From Streptomyces rhizoryzae (GTDB lineage: Bacteria > Actinomycetota > Actinomycetes > Streptomycetales > Streptomycetaceae): a stretch of 64,000 bases of DNA. The translations under genes and the position numbers were made by a program. The stretch covers positions 1 to 64,000 of the forward strand of contig NZ_JALMUV010000003.1 in NCBI RefSeq assembly GCF_023155275.1. The letters run 5' to 3'. Under the pieces are notes generated by a model. That model worked only from the letters and a program-made list of their open reading frames with translations, ran no database searches and had not been told where the DNA came from. Each line of letters begins with the position of its first letter. The first letter of the stretch is position 1. Shown in pieces: positions 1 to 7,489 of this stretch.

Positions 1-1
1 C

Positions 2-145
2 CAGGCCAACACCGCCTTCACCGATCCCGACCACCTGATACGCCACATACGCCACGGCCTCCGCCGCATCCCATACCGCAGTGACCTCATCGACGGATGC
101 CCGGCCGCGACCGGACTCAAGCGAACGACAGAGAGACCAGCATGA
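2..145 (+). mobile_element. IS630-like transposase, C-terminal fragment (cut by window edge)
   Basis: The frame from base 2 is open from the window edge to a TGA at 143-145 and reads QANTAFTDPDHLIRHIRHGL then RRIPYRSDLIDGC. I recognise this as the C-terminal tail of streptomycete IS630-type DDE transposases. About 47 residues are visible; whether the rest is intact cannot be seen. The stop lies only 19 bases from the convergent stop of the GH3 gene, so the right end of the element must be at or inside the end of that gene. Family assignment is from memory of the tail motif and is moderate. Confidence 0.55.
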
Positions 146-164
146 CGACACCACGCCTACAAAC

Positions 165-1700
165 TCAGTAACGGGCGGGGACGCCGCCCGTGCGGCTCCC
201 GGCCAGTGCCTCCGCGGCGGCCACGCCGCAGGCGGCGGTGGCGCCATGGGTGTAGAGCCGGACCGCTCCCGGGAGCGGGCCGCCGGGCAGGCCCATCTCC
301 ACCACCACCGCATCGGGGCGGGCCGCGGTGAGGTCGGCGAGGGCGCGCGCCATCCAGGCGTGCCGGGCGGCGTCCCGGACGACGACGACCAGCGGCCGTC
401 CGGCGGCGGGTGCCAGTGCGTGGTCCGCCAGGACGCCGGGCTGCTCGGCGAGTTGCGCGTGCGGTACGCGGACGGAGGTGGTGCCGGGCAGCCGTTCGCG
501 CAGCGGGGCGCCGATGCCCCAGGGCGTCGCGTCGCCGACCGCGAGGTTCGTCGACGGCACGAGTTCCACCACATGCGGCGCGGCGGCCAGCGGAAGCACC
601 CGGTCCGCGGGGCCGTCGACGCGGAGGGCGCGGCGGGCGGCGGTGAAGCCGAGGTCGCGGCGGACCGGATCGAGGGGGACGGCCAGGCCCAGCCGCCGGG
701 ACCAGCCGGCGAACCGGTGGACCCGGTCGGCGGCCTCGGCGAGGCGTTCCGCACCGAGGTCCCCGCGGACCACCGCGCCGGTGAGGGCGTCGGTGAGCAG
801 GGTGGCGGTGTCCTCCCCGGCGTTCTCCCCGCCGACGCAGACCGCGTCGGCGCCCGCGGCGACGGCCCGGACCGCGGCGCCGCCGATCCCGTACCGGTCC
901 GCGACCGCGCCCATCTCGATGGCGTCGGTGACGACGAGGCCGTCGAAGCCCAGCTCCTTGCGGAGGAGATCGTGCAGGATGCGCGGGCTGAGGGTGGCCG
1001 GCAGCTCCGGATCGAGGGCGGGCACCAGCAGGTGGCCGGTCATCACCGCGCCCACCCCGGCCTCCACCGCGGCCCGGAACGGCGGCAGTGCCTGGGCGGC
1101 GAGGGTCTCGGCGTCCGCGTCGTAGCGGGGCAGCCCGTGGTGGGAGTCCACCGCGACGTCCCCGTGCCCGGGGAAGTGCTTGGCGCAGGCGGCGACACCG
1201 GCCGACTGGAGGCCCCGGACCCAGGCGGTGGCGTGCCGGGCGACGCGCGCCGGGTCGGCGCCGAACGACCGGACGCCGATGACGGGGTTGTCGGGGTTGG
1301 AGTTGACGTCGACGCTGGGCGCGTAGTCCAGGCTGATCCCGGCGGCGTGCAGCTGGCGGCCCAGATCGCGGGCGACGGCCTCGGTGAGGTCGGGGTCGTC
1401 CACGGTGCCGAGGGCGAAGTTGCCGGGCCGGGTGGCGCCGGTGGCGGTCTCCAGCCGGGTGACGTCCCCGGCCTCCTCGTCGATGGCGATGATCAACTCC
1501 GGGTTGGCGGCGCGGAGTTGGGTGCTGAGCCGGGCGACCTGTTCGGCCGAGACGATGTTGCGCGAGAAGAGCACCACGGACGCCAGCCCGTCGCCGATGG
1601 CGCGCAGGATCCAGTCCGGCGCCACCGTCCCCGTGAAACCGGGCTGGAGGACGGAGAGCGCGAGGCGTCGCAGCTCCTGGCTGTGCGGGGTGGCGGGCAT
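165..1700 (-). CDS. Glycoside hydrolase family 3 beta-N-acetylglucosaminidase (NagZ-like)
   Basis: A 511-residue cytoplasmic GH3 enzyme that should release N-acetylglucosamine from chito-oligosaccharides or muropeptides. Visible are the KHFPGHGDVAVDSHHGLP loop, which carries the Asp-His dyad typical of NagZ-type GH3 enzymes, and the nucleophile segment VVTDAIEMGAV. A C-terminal alpha/beta domain follows the barrel. No signal peptide is seen. An ATG at 1700 is chosen because the frame upstream of it runs through promoter and operator sequence. Three dre-like DasR sites lie at 1740-1829, so induction by glucosamine phosphates is likely (inference). The C-terminus ends PARY next to an IS-like end, so its last residues may have been altered by insertion. 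Confidence 0.93.
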   Translation of the reverse strand: MPATPHSQELRRLALSVLQPGFTGTVAPDWILRAIGDGLASVVLFSRNIVSAEQVARLSTQLRAANPELIIAIDEEAGDVTRLETATGATRPGNFALGTVDDPDLTEAVARDLGRQLHAAGISLDYAPSVDVNSNPDNPVIGVRSFGADPARVARHATAWVRGLQSAGVAACAKHFPGHGDVAVDSHHGLPRYDADAETLAAQALPPFRAAVEAGVGAVMTGHLLVPALDPELPATLSPRILHDLLRKELGFDGLVVTDAIEMGAVADRYGIGGAAVRAVAAGADAVCVGGENAGEDTATLLTDALTGAVVRGDLGAERLAEAADRVHRFAGWSRRLGLAVPLDPVRRDLGFTAARRALRVDGPADRVLPLAAAPHVVELVPSTNLAVGDATPWGIGAPLRERLPGTTSVRVPHAQLAEQPGVLADHALAPAAGRPLVVVVRDAARHAWMARALADLTAARPDAVVVEMGLPGGPLPGAVRLYTHGATAACGVAAAEALAGSRTGGVPARY

Positions 1701-1739
1701 CGGCGGAGCCTTCCCTTCGGGCGGTGCGACAAACAGGAG

Positions 1740-1755
1740 CTTGGTGTAGACCAGC
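1740..1755. promoter_or_regulatory. dre-like DasR operator 1
   Basis: CTTGGTGTAGACCAGC matches the core of the DasR consensus ACTGGTCTAGACCACT (TGGTnTAGACCA). It overlaps the predicted transcription start of the GH3 gene. Confidence 0.65.
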
Positions 1756-1757
1756 GG

Positions 1758-1787
1758 ATATTGGCCTGGACCAATCCGCGCTGTCAA
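1758..1787 (-). promoter_or_regulatory. Sigma-70-type promoter of the GH3 gene
   Basis: On the minus strand a perfect TTGACA (-35, bases 1787-1782) is followed after 18 bases by CAATAT (-10, bases 1763-1758). The start site would fall near 1751, about 50 bases upstream of the GH3 ATG. Two dre-like sites overlap the -10/spacer and the start site, which is the placement expected for repression. Confidence 0.65.
1760..1775. promoter_or_regulatory. dre-like DasR operator 2
   Basis: ATTGGCCTGGACCAAT is a near-perfect 16-base palindrome of the dre type. It lies between the -35 and -10 of the GH3 promoter and overlaps the -10. Confidence 0.65.
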
Positions 1788-1801
1788 GGGCAACTCCGGG
1801 C

Positions 1802-1831
1802 TTGACACCCCGAGTTGGTCTAGTCCATTTT
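1802..1831 (+). promoter_or_regulatory. Candidate promoter of the 2086-7472 cluster
   Basis: A perfect TTGACA at 1802-1807 is followed after 18 bases by CATTTT at 1826-1831, which keeps three of six consensus -10 bases. The start site would be near 1838, giving a leader of about 250 bases. The -35 is strong and the -10 is weak, so confidence is moderate. Confidence 0.45.
1814..1829. promoter_or_regulatory. dre-like DasR operator 3
   Basis: GTTGGTCTAGTCCATT retains the TGGTCTAG half of the dre consensus. It sits upstream of the GH3 promoter and also between the -35 and -10 of the plus-strand promoter proposed for the 2086-7472 cluster, so one site could affect both directions. Confidence 0.6.
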
Positions 1832-1853
1832 TGTGGGGCGTGAGTGAAGCAAG

Positions 1854-1870
1854 TGACGTGAGTTACGTCA
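1854..1870. promoter_or_regulatory. Inverted repeat TGACGT-N5-ACGTCA, candidate operator
   Basis: TGACGTGAGTTACGTCA has perfect 6-base arms around a 5-base centre. It lies just downstream of the predicted plus-strand start site, a position suited to a repressor of the following cluster. The binding protein is unknown; TetR-family sites often have this form. Confidence 0.45.
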
Positions 1871-2085
1871 GGGGCGGATGACCGGCCGCCCTACCCGTCC
1901 CACTCACCTCCACCACCCCGACCACCGCGGCACGGACCCCCGGGCGCGCCCCACCGCGCCGGGCACCGCGCCCCCGCGGGGCCGTGCCCCGACCGTCCCG
2001 ACGCGCCCGCCGACCGGCATCCCGGACCGGCCGGCGGACGCCCCGGCCCCGCCACCCCGCACACCTTCGAACGAGGGAGCGCTGC

Positions 2086-3150
2086 ATGCCGGCGACCGAC
2101 CCGTACCTCTACCGAGCCTCCAGTGACGTCCCCTACTTCAGCGCCGACGGCGAGACGTACCTGGCCCGCACGCCGCTGCGGGACCTTCGCAAGACCCGGC
2201 CGCTCAGGGTGCTGTCCGAGGAGGACTTCGCCTTCTGGCAGACCTACGGCTACGTCGTGGTCAGAGAGGCCGTCCCCGCCTCCGCGGCCCGGCGCCTGCT
2301 GGACTTCGCCTGGGACTTCCAGGGCCTGGACCCGGCCCGGCCGGACACCTGGTACCAGCACCGCACCTTCCGCTCCGACCTCGACCGGGACCTGTACGTC
2401 TACGGGTTCGTGGAGGCGTACCACCACCAGCTGCTCTGGGACAGCCGCCAGCACCAGCGGGTCTACGACGCGTTCGTGGACGTCTGGGACTGCGAGGAGC
2501 TGTGGGTCACCCTGGACCGGCTCAACCTCAACCCGCCCAACGTCAAGAACCGCGACCGCGCGCTCATCGCACCGACCGCGCGCGGTTTCGACATCGAGCT
2601 GCACTGGGACGTCGACACCTCCCTGGGCGTCCTGCCGCAGCGCGTCCAGGGCATCATCGCCCTCAACGACACCGACCCCGACTGCGGCGGCTTCCAGTGT
2701 GCGCCCGAGCTGTTCCGCCGCTTCGAGCGGTGGCGGGCGCTCCAGCCGGCGGACCGGGACCCGCTCCGCCCCGCCTTCGACCGCGCCGAGATGCCCGTCG
2801 TCCGCCCCGACCTGCGCGCCGGCGACCTGCTGATCTGGAACGGACTGCTGGCGCACGGCGTCGCGGCCAACACCTCCCGGGACGGGGTGCGCGCGGTCCA
2901 GTACCTCGCCATGATGCCGGCCCTCGAAGCCCACCAGCGGCTGCGCGAGAGCCGTATCGACTCCTGGCGCCACCTGCGGACCCCCGACTGGAACGCCACC
3001 CTGCTCGGCGACGCCGCGCGGCCCGAGTCCCTCCGCTACGGCACGGCCGAACTGAACGGCCTGGGCGCCAGACTGCTCGGCCTGGAATCCTGGCACGGGC
3101 GGCAGCCCCTGGAGGCCGTGGGGGCGGGCGCATGCGCAGAATCTGCCTGA
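2086..3150 (+). CDS. Phytanoyl-CoA dioxygenase (PhyH)-family Fe(II)/2-oxoglutarate oxygenase
   Basis: A 354-residue non-heme iron oxygenase expected to hydroxylate a small-molecule or amino-acid-derived substrate using O2 and 2-oxoglutarate. The iron triad is visible as His173-x-Asp175 in ELHWDVDTSL and distal His257 in NGLLAHGVAANTSR; nearby Arg265 or Arg269 is the likely 2-oxoglutarate contact. The ATG at 2086 is chosen because GAGGGAGC lies 6 bases upstream; upstream in-frame sequence is Arg/Pro-rich leader. It is the first gene of a five-gene run, and its stop overlaps the next start by 19 bases. Substrate unknown. Confidence 0.85.
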   Translation: MPATDPYLYRASSDVPYFSADGETYLARTPLRDLRKTRPLRVLSEEDFAFWQTYGYVVVREAVPASAARRLLDFAWDFQGLDPARPDTWYQHRTFRSDLDRDLYVYGFVEAYHHQLLWDSRQHQRVYDAFVDVWDCEELWVTLDRLNLNPPNVKNRDRALIAPTARGFDIELHWDVDTSLGVLPQRVQGIIALNDTDPDCGGFQCAPELFRRFERWRALQPADRDPLRPAFDRAEMPVVRPDLRAGDLLIWNGLLAHGVAANTSRDGVRAVQYLAMMPALEAHQRLRESRIDSWRHLRTPDWNATLLGDAARPESLRYGTAELNGLGARLLGLESWHGRQPLEAVGAGACAESA

Positions 3151-4463
3151 CCCTCCCCACCAACCGCCCCTGCGCCGCGACCATCGCGGCCATCGGCGCG
3201 GAGGCCGCGTACGCCGCCGAGCACTTCGGCGCCGAGGTCCACCTGCTGATCCTGGACTCCTGCGACGCGCCGGTCCTCGCCGCCCACGCACGCGCCGTCC
3301 GGGCGCTCCGCCCGGTCCCGGGCGTCGTCGTGCACCACCTCGACGAGCCGGCCCAGCGGGACTTCCTGCGGCGGGTGATCCGCGACGCCGGCGTCGCCAA
3401 GCCCGAACTGATGCTGGAGCTGATGCTCCCCGCCGAACCCTCCTACGGGGCCTGCACCAACCGCGCGTTCCTGATCGCCGCGGCCCTGGGCTGCGCCTCC
3501 GTCCACCGCCGGGATTCGGACAGCCGCTACCAGACCCACGGCGGTGCGCCGGTCTTCCCCGTCCACCACGAACTCCGCACCCTGGGGCGGCGCGCGGCCG
3601 ACGCCGCGCCGCGCGTCTCGGAAACCGCCCTGGACCCCCGCTACGCGGACCGGCCCGTGGCGATGGCCGGCAGCTCCTTCGTGGGCGAACCCTCCGTCGA
3701 CCTCGCCGAGATCGAGCGGCTGGACCCCGCCCTGTACGCGGACATCGTCGGCCTGTGGGCGCCCGCCGGCCAGCCCGAGCAGGCCCGGCGGCAGCTCGTC
3801 GCGGAGTCCTTCCGCGGGGCCGGCACCGCGCCGTTCACCGGCGACCACGCGCTGCTCACCCTGGTCGACCCGATGCGGGTGGACATGTGCAACATCAGCT
3901 TCCACCAGGTGCACGAACGCGTCCCGCTGCCGCCCGCCACCAACACCATCGGCAGCGACTACTTCCTCATCCACCTGGTGCACGACGCGGCCCTGCCCGG
4001 CGTCCTGCACAACCGCAACATCGTGAACTTCTACACCGGCGCCCGCCGCACCGGCCCCGGATTCGTCGCGTACCAGCTGCGCTACGTGAAGTTCCTGCTG
4101 TCGATGCTCTACTTCCACGCCGTCTACGACCGGATGGCGCGGGCCGGTGGGTCGCTGCTCGACGACCGGCAGCAGGTGCGTGCCCCGCTAATCGCCGGTT
4201 TCGTCCGCGAGAGCACCGCACTGGACCGCACGGAGAACCTCGACCGGCTGGCCGTCCTCGACACCTCCTACCGCCAACTGGGCGGGAAATACGCCGTGGT
4301 GGCCGACGTCGTGGCGTCCCGCCGCGCCCGCCTGCTCCACGAGGCCGGGCAGGACATGGCGGACTTCGCCCTGCTCATCGAGGAGTGGGCGGCGCTGATC
4401 GGGGCCGCCCGGGCCGGCGGACCGCACCGGATCCCGCACCGGCCGGACCGTGACCGCCGATGA
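3132..4463 (+). CDS. DUF6271-like protein, possible GT-A-type glycosyltransferase
   Basis: A 443-residue soluble protein that I can place only as resembling the streptomycete DUF6271 group. The N-terminus (MRRICLTLPTNRPCAATIAA) looks like a Rossmann/GT-A nucleotide-sugar fold, and Asp128-Ser-Asp130 in VHRRDSDSRYQ sits where GT-A enzymes carry the metal-binding DxD. That reading is inference. The ATG lies inside the end of the oxygenase gene and the stop overlaps the next ATG (TGATGA), so translation is coupled on both sides. No signal peptide or membrane segment is seen. Function is unknown; it is probably a dedicated step of this pathway. Confidence 0.75.
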   Translation: MRRICLTLPTNRPCAATIAAIGAEAAYAAEHFGAEVHLLILDSCDAPVLAAHARAVRALRPVPGVVVHHLDEPAQRDFLRRVIRDAGVAKPELMLELMLPAEPSYGACTNRAFLIAAALGCASVHRRDSDSRYQTHGGAPVFPVHHELRTLGRRAADAAPRVSETALDPRYADRPVAMAGSSFVGEPSVDLAEIERLDPALYADIVGLWAPAGQPEQARRQLVAESFRGAGTAPFTGDHALLTLVDPMRVDMCNISFHQVHERVPLPPATNTIGSDYFLIHLVHDAALPGVLHNRNIVNFYTGARRTGPGFVAYQLRYVKFLLSMLYFHAVYDRMARAGGSLLDDRQQVRAPLIAGFVRESTALDRTENLDRLAVLDTSYRQLGGKYAVVADVVASRRARLLHEAGQDMADFALLIEEWAALIGAARAGGPHRIPHRPDRDRR

Positions 4464-5671
4464 ACCACCCCACCGCACCCCTGCACGCCGCCCTGGCCGC
4501 CGCGGACCAGGACCAGATCATCTACGACCTGGCGGGCATCGCCGGCAACCTCGACACGCTGCGCCGCGAACTCCCCGGCGCGGACGTCCGGTTCGCCGTG
4601 AAAGCCTGCCCGGTGGACGCCGTGGTCGCCTGCCTGGCGGAGCGCGGCGCGGGCGCCGACGCGGCCGGCCCCCGCGAGATCGCCCAGGCACTCCGCTCCG
4701 GCGTACCGGTCGAGCGCATCCACTACGGCAACACCGTCAAGTCCGACGAGGACATCGCCGCGGCCTACCGCCTGGGCGTCCGGGACTTCGCGACGGACAG
4801 CCTGGCGGACGTGGCCGCGCTCGCCGCCCACGCGCCCGGCGCCCGGGTGTTCTGCCGGCTGGCCACCGACGGCGAGGGGGCGCTGTGGGGGCTGAGCGGC
4901 AAGTTCGGCTGCTCCGCCGCCGATGCCGTCCGCGTCCTCGCGGCGGCGCGCGCGGCCGGCCTGACCCCGTCCGGACTCTCCTTCCACGTCGGCTCGCAGC
5001 AGATGACGGCCGGTGCCTGGCGGCGGGCCCTGGACCTGGCGGCCGGGACCCTGGCCGCGCTGCGCCGCCGCGGTATCTCCCTCGCCCACGTCAACCTCGG
5101 CGGCGGCCTGCCGGCCCTCGGCTACGCCGACCGGCACGGCCGACCGCTCGACCCGCCGGTGGACAAGATCTTCGCCGTACTCCGGGAGGGCATGGCCCAG
5201 CTCGGCGAAGCCGCCGGCCGCCCCCTGGACTTCCTGGTGGAGCCGGGGCGCTACCTCGTCGCGGACCACGGTGCCATCCGCGCGCACGTCGTCCGGCTCA
5301 CCGACCGGGAGCACCCGGACGGGACGCGGCGGCACTGGCTGTACCTGAGCGTCGGCAAGTTCAACGGCCTGTACGAGATGGACCAGGTGCAGTACCGGCT
5401 GGTCTTCCCCGGCCACCGCGGCGCCGCCCGCGTGCCCGCCGTCGTCGCGGGACCCACCTGCGACAGCGACGACGCCTTCACCACGGCCGGCGGGCCGGTC
5501 CAGGTGCCCGGCACCCTCGCCTCCGGCGACCCGGTCTGGGTGCTGTCCAGCGGCGCCTACGCCATCAGCTACCTCACCCGGGGCTTCAACGGCTTCCGCC
5601 CGCTCCCGCACACCTGGATCCACGGCCCGGCGCGTCCGGCCCCGGCCCGGCGGGAGGCACCCGGCGGATGA
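4460..5671 (+). CDS. Group III PLP-dependent decarboxylase (ornithine/diaminopimelate decarboxylase-like)
   Basis: A 403-residue alanine-racemase-fold decarboxylase. Lys48 in RFAVKACP is the expected PLP Schiff-base lysine. SFHVGSQ (His176), the glycine loop NLGGGLP (214-216) and VEPGRYLV (261-264) bind the cofactor. Cys334 and Asp335 in GPTCDSDD are the usual catalytic Cys and substrate-binding Asp supplied across the dimer. The GPTCDSDD form is nearer to ornithine-type than to LysA enzymes. It probably makes an amine from a basic or modified amino acid for the pathway. The start overlaps the previous stop by 4 bases, and the stop overlaps the GNAT gene. Confidence 0.88.
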   Translation: MNHPTAPLHAALAAADQDQIIYDLAGIAGNLDTLRRELPGADVRFAVKACPVDAVVACLAERGAGADAAGPREIAQALRSGVPVERIHYGNTVKSDEDIAAAYRLGVRDFATDSLADVAALAAHAPGARVFCRLATDGEGALWGLSGKFGCSAADAVRVLAAARAAGLTPSGLSFHVGSQQMTAGAWRRALDLAAGTLAALRRRGISLAHVNLGGGLPALGYADRHGRPLDPPVDKIFAVLREGMAQLGEAAGRPLDFLVEPGRYLVADHGAIRAHVVRLTDREHPDGTRRHWLYLSVGKFNGLYEMDQVQYRLVFPGHRGAARVPAVVAGPTCDSDDAFTTAGGPVQVPGTLASGDPVWVLSSGAYAISYLTRGFNGFRPLPHTWIHGPARPAPARREAPGG

Positions 5672-6240
5672 CCGATCAAGACTTCCGCGCGCACCCGGGC
5701 ATCCGGGCCGTCGCCGAGGACGACTGGGACGGCATCACGGCGCTGGAGTCCCGCGCCTACGCCGCCCTCGGCCTGTCCGAGGAACCGGCCGCCCTCAGGT
5801 CCCGGGCCCGCTCCTCGCCCGCCACCTGCTTCGTCCTCGACGTCCGGGGCCGGCTCGCCGGCTACCTGCTGGCGCTGCCCTACCCGCCGTACCGGTACCC
5901 CGACCTGACCCGGGCCGAGGCGGACCGGGCGGCCGCCGCCCCGACGCGCAACCTCCACCTCCACGACCTCGTCGTCGACGGCCCGTGCCGCGGCCGGGGC
6001 CTCGGCGGGCAGCTGCTGCGGCACCTGATGGCGACGGCCGCGGCGACCGGCGGCTACGACCGGCTCTCCCTGGTCGCGGTCGCCGGCAGCCGGACCTTCT
6101 GGGCGGCCCACGGCTTCACCGCGCACCCCGGGGTCGTCCCGGCCGGAGCCTACGGGCCGGACGCCGTCTACATGACCCGGCCGCTCCCCCCGCACCACCG
6201 GGCCGGGGCGCCCCGGCCGGCCGCCCCGGGCACCCCATGA
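5668..6240 (+). CDS. GNAT-family N-acetyltransferase
   Basis: A 190-residue single-domain GNAT protein. The acetyl-CoA pyrophosphate loop is visible in the CRGRGLGGQLLRHL segment, preceded by the beta-4 strand NLHLHDLVV and followed by FWAAHGF near the C-terminus. The ATGA overlap with the decarboxylase gene couples the two, so the amine made upstream is a plausible acyl acceptor, either for biosynthesis or self-protection (inference). The Pro/Ala-rich tail of about 15 residues is probably disordered. Confidence 0.85.
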   Translation: MTDQDFRAHPGIRAVAEDDWDGITALESRAYAALGLSEEPAALRSRARSSPATCFVLDVRGRLAGYLLALPYPPYRYPDLTRAEADRAAAAPTRNLHLHDLVVDGPCRGRGLGGQLLRHLMATAAATGGYDRLSLVAVAGSRTFWAAHGFTAHPGVVPAGAYGPDAVYMTRPLPPHHRAGAPRPAAPGTP

Positions 6241-7472
6241 CCCCCACCACGACGAAGGGGAACCACTCCGTGTTCCGCGTCCACGACCCCTTTCTGCGGG
6301 CGCAGTTGGCGATCGCCGCCCTGTTCTGCTCGCTCGGCTTCCAGTACGCCACCTGGGCGGCGCAGATCCCCGCGCTCAAGGCCCACCTCGGCCTGTCCGC
6401 CGCCGAGGTGGGCGTCCTGCTGATGTCCACCGGCGTGGGCGCGGCGGCCTCGTTCCCGCTGGTGACCGTATTGATGAACCGGCTGGGCGCGAGACGCCTG
6501 GCCCTGCTGTCCGCCCTCTGCCTGGCCCTGCTGCTGTTCGCCCTGGCGGCGGCCCCGAACTACCCGGCCGCCCTGGCGGTCCTGGGCGCCGACGGCGTGC
6601 TCGTGGGGTGCCTGAACGTCGCCATGAACGCCCAGGGCGCCGCGCTGGAAGCCAGGCACGGGCGCAACGCCATGGCCAGGCTGCACGCCACCTTCAGCGG
6701 CGGCTCGCTGGCCGCCGCGGTCCTCGCGTCCGGCATGAACGCGCTGTCCGCGACCGTCACCGCGCACTTCGCGGCCGCCGCGGCGGTCCTGCTGCTCCTG
6801 CTCGGCCACGCGCGCCCCGGCCTGCTGCCCGACGAACCGCCCCCCGCGGCGGCCGTCCGCGCGGACCGCGGCCGCCGGCGCCTGCCGTCCCGCATGACCC
6901 TGTGGATGTGCGGCGCCATGGCCTTCGGCACGGTGACCGAAGGCGCCATGAACGACTGGTCGGCCCTCTACCTCAAGGACGTCGCCCGGGCGTCGGCGGA
7001 ACTGGCCCCGATGGGCATCGCCGTGGTCTCGGGCGTGATGGTGCTGGCCAGGCTCTTCGCCGACGGCTGGCGGAGCCGCTGGGGCGATGCGGTGATCGTC
7101 CGGGCCGGCGGCGCCCTGGCCGGGGCCGGGCTGGCCCTCGCCCTGCTGGCCGGCGGGGTGCTGCCGGCGCTGCTCGGCTTCGCCTGCGTCGGCCTGGGCA
7201 TCGCCGCCGTCACCCCGTGCGTCTACGTGGCCGCGGCCGGCCAGGGTCCGCAGGCTCTGACCCTGGTCGCGGCCATGGGCACCACCGGTCTGCTGGCCGG
7301 TCCGCCGGCCATCGGCTTCCTCGCCAACGCCCTCGGCCTGGTGTGGGGGATGGCCGCGGTCGCCGCCTCGGCGGTGGTCGTCACGCTGTGCGGTCTGCGG
7401 ATCCGGTGGACGCCGCGCCCGGCCGCGGTTCCGCCCGCGGCCCCGGGCGCGGCTGCCGCGGGCGAGGTCTGA
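6237..7472 (+). CDS. MFS transporter, probable product exporter
   Basis: A 411-residue major facilitator protein with twelve predicted membrane segments in two halves and a basic central loop. Overall it resembles the YbjJ/FucP-type MFS group. Two starts are possible: ATG at 6237, overlapping the GNAT stop, or GTG at 6270, with a good AAGGGGA eight bases upstream. The longer one is given. It is the last gene of the cluster, and exporters commonly close such operons. Substrate unknown. Confidence 0.88.
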   Translation: MTPTTTKGNHSVFRVHDPFLRAQLAIAALFCSLGFQYATWAAQIPALKAHLGLSAAEVGVLLMSTGVGAAASFPLVTVLMNRLGARRLALLSALCLALLLFALAAAPNYPAALAVLGADGVLVGCLNVAMNAQGAALEARHGRNAMARLHATFSGGSLAAAVLASGMNALSATVTAHFAAAAAVLLLLLGHARPGLLPDEPPPAAAVRADRGRRRLPSRMTLWMCGAMAFGTVTEGAMNDWSALYLKDVARASAELAPMGIAVVSGVMVLARLFADGWRSRWGDAVIVRAGGALAGAGLALALLAGGVLPALLGFACVGLGIAAVTPCVYVAAAGQGPQALTLVAAMGTTGLLAGPPAIGFLANALGLVWGMAAVAASAVVVTLCGLRIRWTPRPAAVPPAAPGAAAAGEV

Positions 7473-7489
7473 CCTGGCCCCGGTGGGCC

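Noticed and set aside
2502..3131. In-frame extension of the DUF6271-like gene upstream of 3132
   Set aside because: It overlaps the oxygenase gene in another frame and is Arg/Pro-rich; the conserved-looking protein begins at ATG 3132.
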